A stretch of DNA of 9,276 bases from contig PMOU01000590.1 in the NCBI GenBank assembly GCA_003161205.1, positions 1-9,276 of the forward strand, read 5' to 3'. A program made the position numbers and the translations under genes. Of the stretch, positions 6,524 to 9,276 are shown piece after piece. Under the pieces are notes generated by a model. That model saw only the letters and a program-made list of their open reading frames with translations. It searched no databases and was not told the origin of the DNA. This DNA is from Actinomycetota bacterium (GTDB taxonomy: Bacteria; Actinomycetota; Actinomycetes; Streptosporangiales; Streptosporangiaceae). Every line of letters begins with the position of its first letter. The stretch's first letter is position 1.

Positions 6524-6697
6524 TCCCCAGCGTGCGGGGTGGCCTTGTCAGCCCCTGCCGCGAAGGCCTCACGCCCCGGGCCTCCTCCGCCACCTGCCGC
6601 GGTCAGGCATAGCACGTACGGAAGGCCGGCGGCGTGGGCAAGGACGAGCACGTTGACGACTCGCGAGAATGAGCCCGCAGGTGGCGTATTCCCGGCG
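6524..6697. other. Spacer between GH26 copy 2 and the fusion gene; nothing recognised
   Basis: No promoter, terminator hairpin or RNA gene was recognised. The frame of the downstream fusion gene is open here and could start earlier, for example at GTG 6539, but the predicted residues are Pro/Ala/Arg-rich and show no domain. About 72% of third positions in that frame are G or C, not clearly different from background, so coding cannot be decided. Confidence 0.4.
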
Positions 6698-9276
6698 ATG
6701 CTGGTGCCTACCCCACATCCTGTCTCGCCAGCTGACGGCCTGCAAGGGCTGCAGCCGATAGCGGTCGACCCGGTTGGAACTCGGTTGCCGGAAACTGCAG
6801 GAGCGAACGAGCAGACGCTGACCCTTCTCGAAACCCTAGTCGCGGATCCTGATGTCGCCGCGATGCGACCCGCATCCAGAGCGCAGGCAGGCGATGGGCG
6901 GGACACCGGCCGGGCCGCCAGACGCGGAAGGCACGCGGCTCCCCCGCCGCCCTACCTGGAACGCCGTGCCGCGCGATTCGTGCTCTTCAGCGCGATCGGG
7001 GGATTCATCTTCCTGATGGGCCTCGGGCTCCAGGCCGCGCTGACCGGTACCTGGCACGTACAGCCGCTGGTCTCCTACGCGGTCCAGGCGGTCGTGTCAG
7101 TGGAGACGAGCTTCCTGCTGAACCGCTGGCTTACCTGGCGTGACCGCAACATCCCGTTCGGGCTGGCCTTTGCTCGCTTCAATATCCAGAAGACGGTAAC
7201 GGTCGCGCTCAACCTGGCGCTCTATGCAGGCTTGCTCCGGGTAGGCATTAACTACCTCGTGGCCAATGTGGCGCTGACGGCCGTGTTTACAGTGGTCAAT
7301 TATGTTGCGGGCGACCGCCTCGTGTTCATACCTGGCCGGACGCCATCCAGCGAGCCTGCCGGCGCTGCCATCTCAGCGCTGACTTCGGACCGCCCCCGGC
7401 CCGACGTCAGTGTCGTCATCCCGTGCCGGGGAAATGAGAGCACTATCCGGCTCGCGGTGCAATCTCTGCTCGGTCAGGACTACCCCAATCTCCGCGACAT
7501 CATCCTCATCGGCTCGCCAGGCGATTCAACCTGGAGTGCGCTGGCCGACCTCGATGATCCAAGGGTGTCGATCTGGGAAGTAGAGACACCTCCTGGAATG
7601 CGTGACGCGAACTATAAGCGGGACGCGGCCGTCGAAATGGCCTCAGGTGAGCTTATCGCGCTGATCGACAGCGACATAGTGCTCCCGGACGACTGGATGA
7701 GCCGGGCGGTCGCTGCGCTTGAGGATAGGGACGTCAGTTGCGTGGCAGGCGGCATGAAATCGTTCCACGACAGCTTCTGGGGTCGTTACACCGACAGCAC
7801 GTTTATCGGCGCCAAGACGCCCCGCATCGCGGAGTCGTATATCGTCACCGGCGCGGATTTCGGCGCGCGCGGGCGTAAGCCGCCGATATTGGCCAATGTC
7901 CTGTTCACTCGTGAACTGTATGACAAGTGCCCGATCGATCCCATGTGGTCCCACGGCAGCTATGAGGATTACGAATGGTTTTGGCGTGTCGCCAGGGCCG
8001 GGTACCAGATCTGCGTCTCCGAGAACCTTTTCGGCTGGCACCATCACCGCCGCGGCATGCGCGCGCTAGCCAGAGAGTACCGGCGCTCGTCGAGGGGATG
8101 CGCGTACTTCATCCGGGCTCACATGGACAGCCCGCTCGCCAGACGACGGCTCCGCCAGGCCACCATCTTGCCGCTCGCGGCGGCGATGGGAGCCATCAGC
8201 GCCGTTGTTGCCGCCGTCTACGGCTACGGCTCCGTCGTTGCCGCAGTCGCGCTGGGCGGCGCCGCGGTGCTCGCCGTGCATCAGGTCGCCCGCTCACGCA
8301 GCCTGGAGAGCGTCGCCTACCCGGTCGTCGGACTTGCCCTGGGTTCAGTCTTCGCCGTCGGCCTCGTGACGAACCTGATGCGACCTGACCCTACGGTCAC
8401 CGCCCCCCCGGTCGCCGCCCCGGCCGACGAAGTGCATGCCGGGGAACCCGCGAGCCATCCGCGGCGGCGCATGCTGCATCCGCTGATGGCCATCTGCGCC
8501 GTGCAGGCCGCCCTCTCCCTCACCCTCGTCTGGAGCAACACGGCCTACACCGATGAGGCGGCTTATCTCTGGGCCGGCCGTCTCGAGCTCGCGCACTGGA
8601 TGCACGGGACGTCATGGCCGTCCGTGTACGCCTACCGGAACTTCCCCGGATCGCCAGTCCTGTACCCGCCGCTCGGCGCCCTAGCCAACAGCATCGGCGG
8701 TCTGGCCGGCGCGCGGATCCTTTCGCTCCTCTTCATGCTCATGGCGACGGTGCTGCTCTACCTCACGGCGTCCAGGCTGATCGGCCGCACGGGCGCCCTC
8801 TTCGCCGCCGCCCTGTGGGCGCTCAGCGAGCCAGCGCTGCGGCTGACATTCGCGACCATTGATCCACTGTCCGTACTTCTGACGGCGCTCTCGGCGTGGC
8901 TGATCGTGCAGGCAGGCTACCGTCACCGCCGCGGCGAATTTATCGCTGCCGCGGCGGTCGCACTCGCCCTGGCCAATATGTCGGCATATTCGGGCATCGT
9001 CATCGATCCGGTCGTGATCGCGTTCGCGTTCCTCACGTGGCGAACTCGCATGCCACGGCAGCAGTCACTGTCGTCTACCGCGTGGCTGGCGGGGGCCTGG
9101 CTCGTTGCCTTTGGCCTGCTGATGACGGCGTCACGTTCATGGCCCGGACTCTCAGCTACTGTCTTCGTGTCTGACCCAGCCGGTTATCAAAGCGCCTCGT
9201 CAGCCCTGAGTGAGATCTGGACATACTCAGCGCTGGTCATCGGCCTTGCCTTGATAGGCACTCTCGCTACCCTGCG
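6698..9276 (+). CDS. GtrA - GT2 - GT-C (GT39-like) fusion glycosyltransferase, 3' end outside window
   Basis: 859 codons are visible with no stop; numbering is from ATG 6698. Residues 1-85 look disordered, ending in a proline run. A GtrA-type domain follows (about 88-210) with four helices and the repeated family signature around NRWLTWRD (142-149) and NYVAGDRLVF (201-210); such domains are linked to handling of polyprenyl-phosphate sugars. A GT-A family 2 domain (about 236-480) begins DVSVVIPCRGNE and has D324-S-D326 (metal/nucleotide site), E423-D424 in SYEDYEWFW and a GWHHHRRG loop; it lacks Q-x-x-R-W and so is probably non-processive. Two or three helices (about 488-562) lead to a GT-C domain from about 592 with D619-E620 in NTAYTDEAAYLWAG, closely related to the protein at 2116. 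Thus lipid-sugar synthesis, movement and transfer may sit on one chain. The start is uncertain: ATG 6698 has only a weak GGTGG upstream; ATG 6863 or an earlier start is possible. Confidence 0.85.
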   Translation, partial: MLVPTPHPVSPADGLQGLQPIAVDPVGTRLPETAGANEQTLTLLETLVADPDVAAMRPASRAQAGDGRDTGRAARRGRHAAPPPPYLERRAARFVLFSAIGGFIFLMGLGLQAALTGTWHVQPLVSYAVQAVVSVETSFLLNRWLTWRDRNIPFGLAFARFNIQKTVTVALNLALYAGLLRVGINYLVANVALTAVFTVVNYVAGDRLVFIPGRTPSSEPAGAAISALTSDRPRPDVSVVIPCRGNESTIRLAVQSLLGQDYPNLRDIILIGSPGDSTWSALADLDDPRVSIWEVETPPGMRDANYKRDAAVEMASGELIALIDSDIVLPDDWMSRAVAALEDRDVSCVAGGMKSFHDSFWGRYTDSTFIGAKTPRIAESYIVTGADFGARGRKPPILANVLFTRELYDKCPIDPMWSHGSYEDYEWFWRVARAGYQICVSENLFGWHHHRRGMRALAREYRRSSRGCAYFIRAHMDSPLARRRLRQATILPLAAAMGAISAVVAAVYGYGSVVAAVALGGAAVLAVHQVARSRSLESVAYPVVGLALGSVFAVGLVTNLMRPDPTVTAPPVAAPADEVHAGEPASHPRRRMLHPLMAICAVQAALSLTLVWSNTAYTDEAAYLWAGRLELAHWMHGTSWPSVYAYRNFPGSPVLYPPLGALANSIGGLAGARILSLLFMLMATVLLYLTASRLIGRTGALFAAALWALSEPALRLTFATIDPLSVLLTALSAWLIVQAGYRHRRGEFIAAAAVALALANMSAYSGIVIDPVVIAFAFLTWRTRMPRQQSLSSTAWLAGAWLVAFGLLMTASRSWPGLSATVFVSDPAGYQSASSALSEIWTYSALVIGLALIGTLATL

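Noticed and set aside
6472..6906. 144-codon minus-strand frame between GH26 copy 2 and the fusion gene
   Set aside because: Low-complexity Ala/Gly/Ser/Pro content, overlaps the fusion N-terminus, and no start signal is visible; typical antisense frame of GC-rich DNA.
1..9276. tRNA, rRNA, CRISPR array, insertion sequence or attachment site
   Set aside because: No repeat-spacer pattern, transposase-like protein, terminal repeats or tRNA-like fold was recognised by reading either strand.

Overview
The window comes from a high-GC actinobacterium. Coding parts look to be in the mid-60s % GC by eye, genes are tightly packed with ATGA stop/start overlaps, and one gene starts with TTG. The protein families are those seen in mycelial actinomycetes. 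I cannot name the genus. All supported genes lie on the + strand, and both ends of the window cut genes.

Layout. (1) 1-1745: the 3' end of a membrane polysaccharide synthase (GT2, cellulose-synthase-like) overlaps by 4 nt with a membrane-anchored family GH26 glycosidase. (2) 1746-2115, and perhaps on to 2298: a non-coding stretch. Its core (1881-2040) falls to about 41% GC and carries several inverted repeats; it is the most likely control region for the genes downstream. (3) 2116-6458: an operon-like run of a GT-C (GT39/ArnT-type) multi-pass glycosyltransferase, a second complete GT2 synthase, a possible 29-residue ORF and a second GH26 glycosidase. (4) 6459-6697: a short unclear stretch. 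(5) 6698-9276 (incomplete): an unusual single polypeptide joining a GtrA-type four-helix membrane domain, a soluble GT2 domain and a GT-C membrane domain. This gene has no stop codon in the window and fills the whole right-hand end.

How the parts may work together (inference). A processive GT2 synthase directly coupled to a glycan hydrolase recalls other bacterial exopolysaccharide systems, such as the cellulose synthase BcsA with its cellulase BcsZ. Here the pair is GT2 + GH26, a family best known for beta-mannanases, and it occurs twice in 6.5 kb. The GT-C enzyme and the GtrA-GT2-GT-C fusion would use polyprenyl-phosphate-linked sugars at the outer face of the membrane and could decorate or anchor the polymer. 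The window therefore looks like a dedicated cell-surface polysaccharide locus built from duplicated modules. The polymer's identity cannot be read from the sequence.
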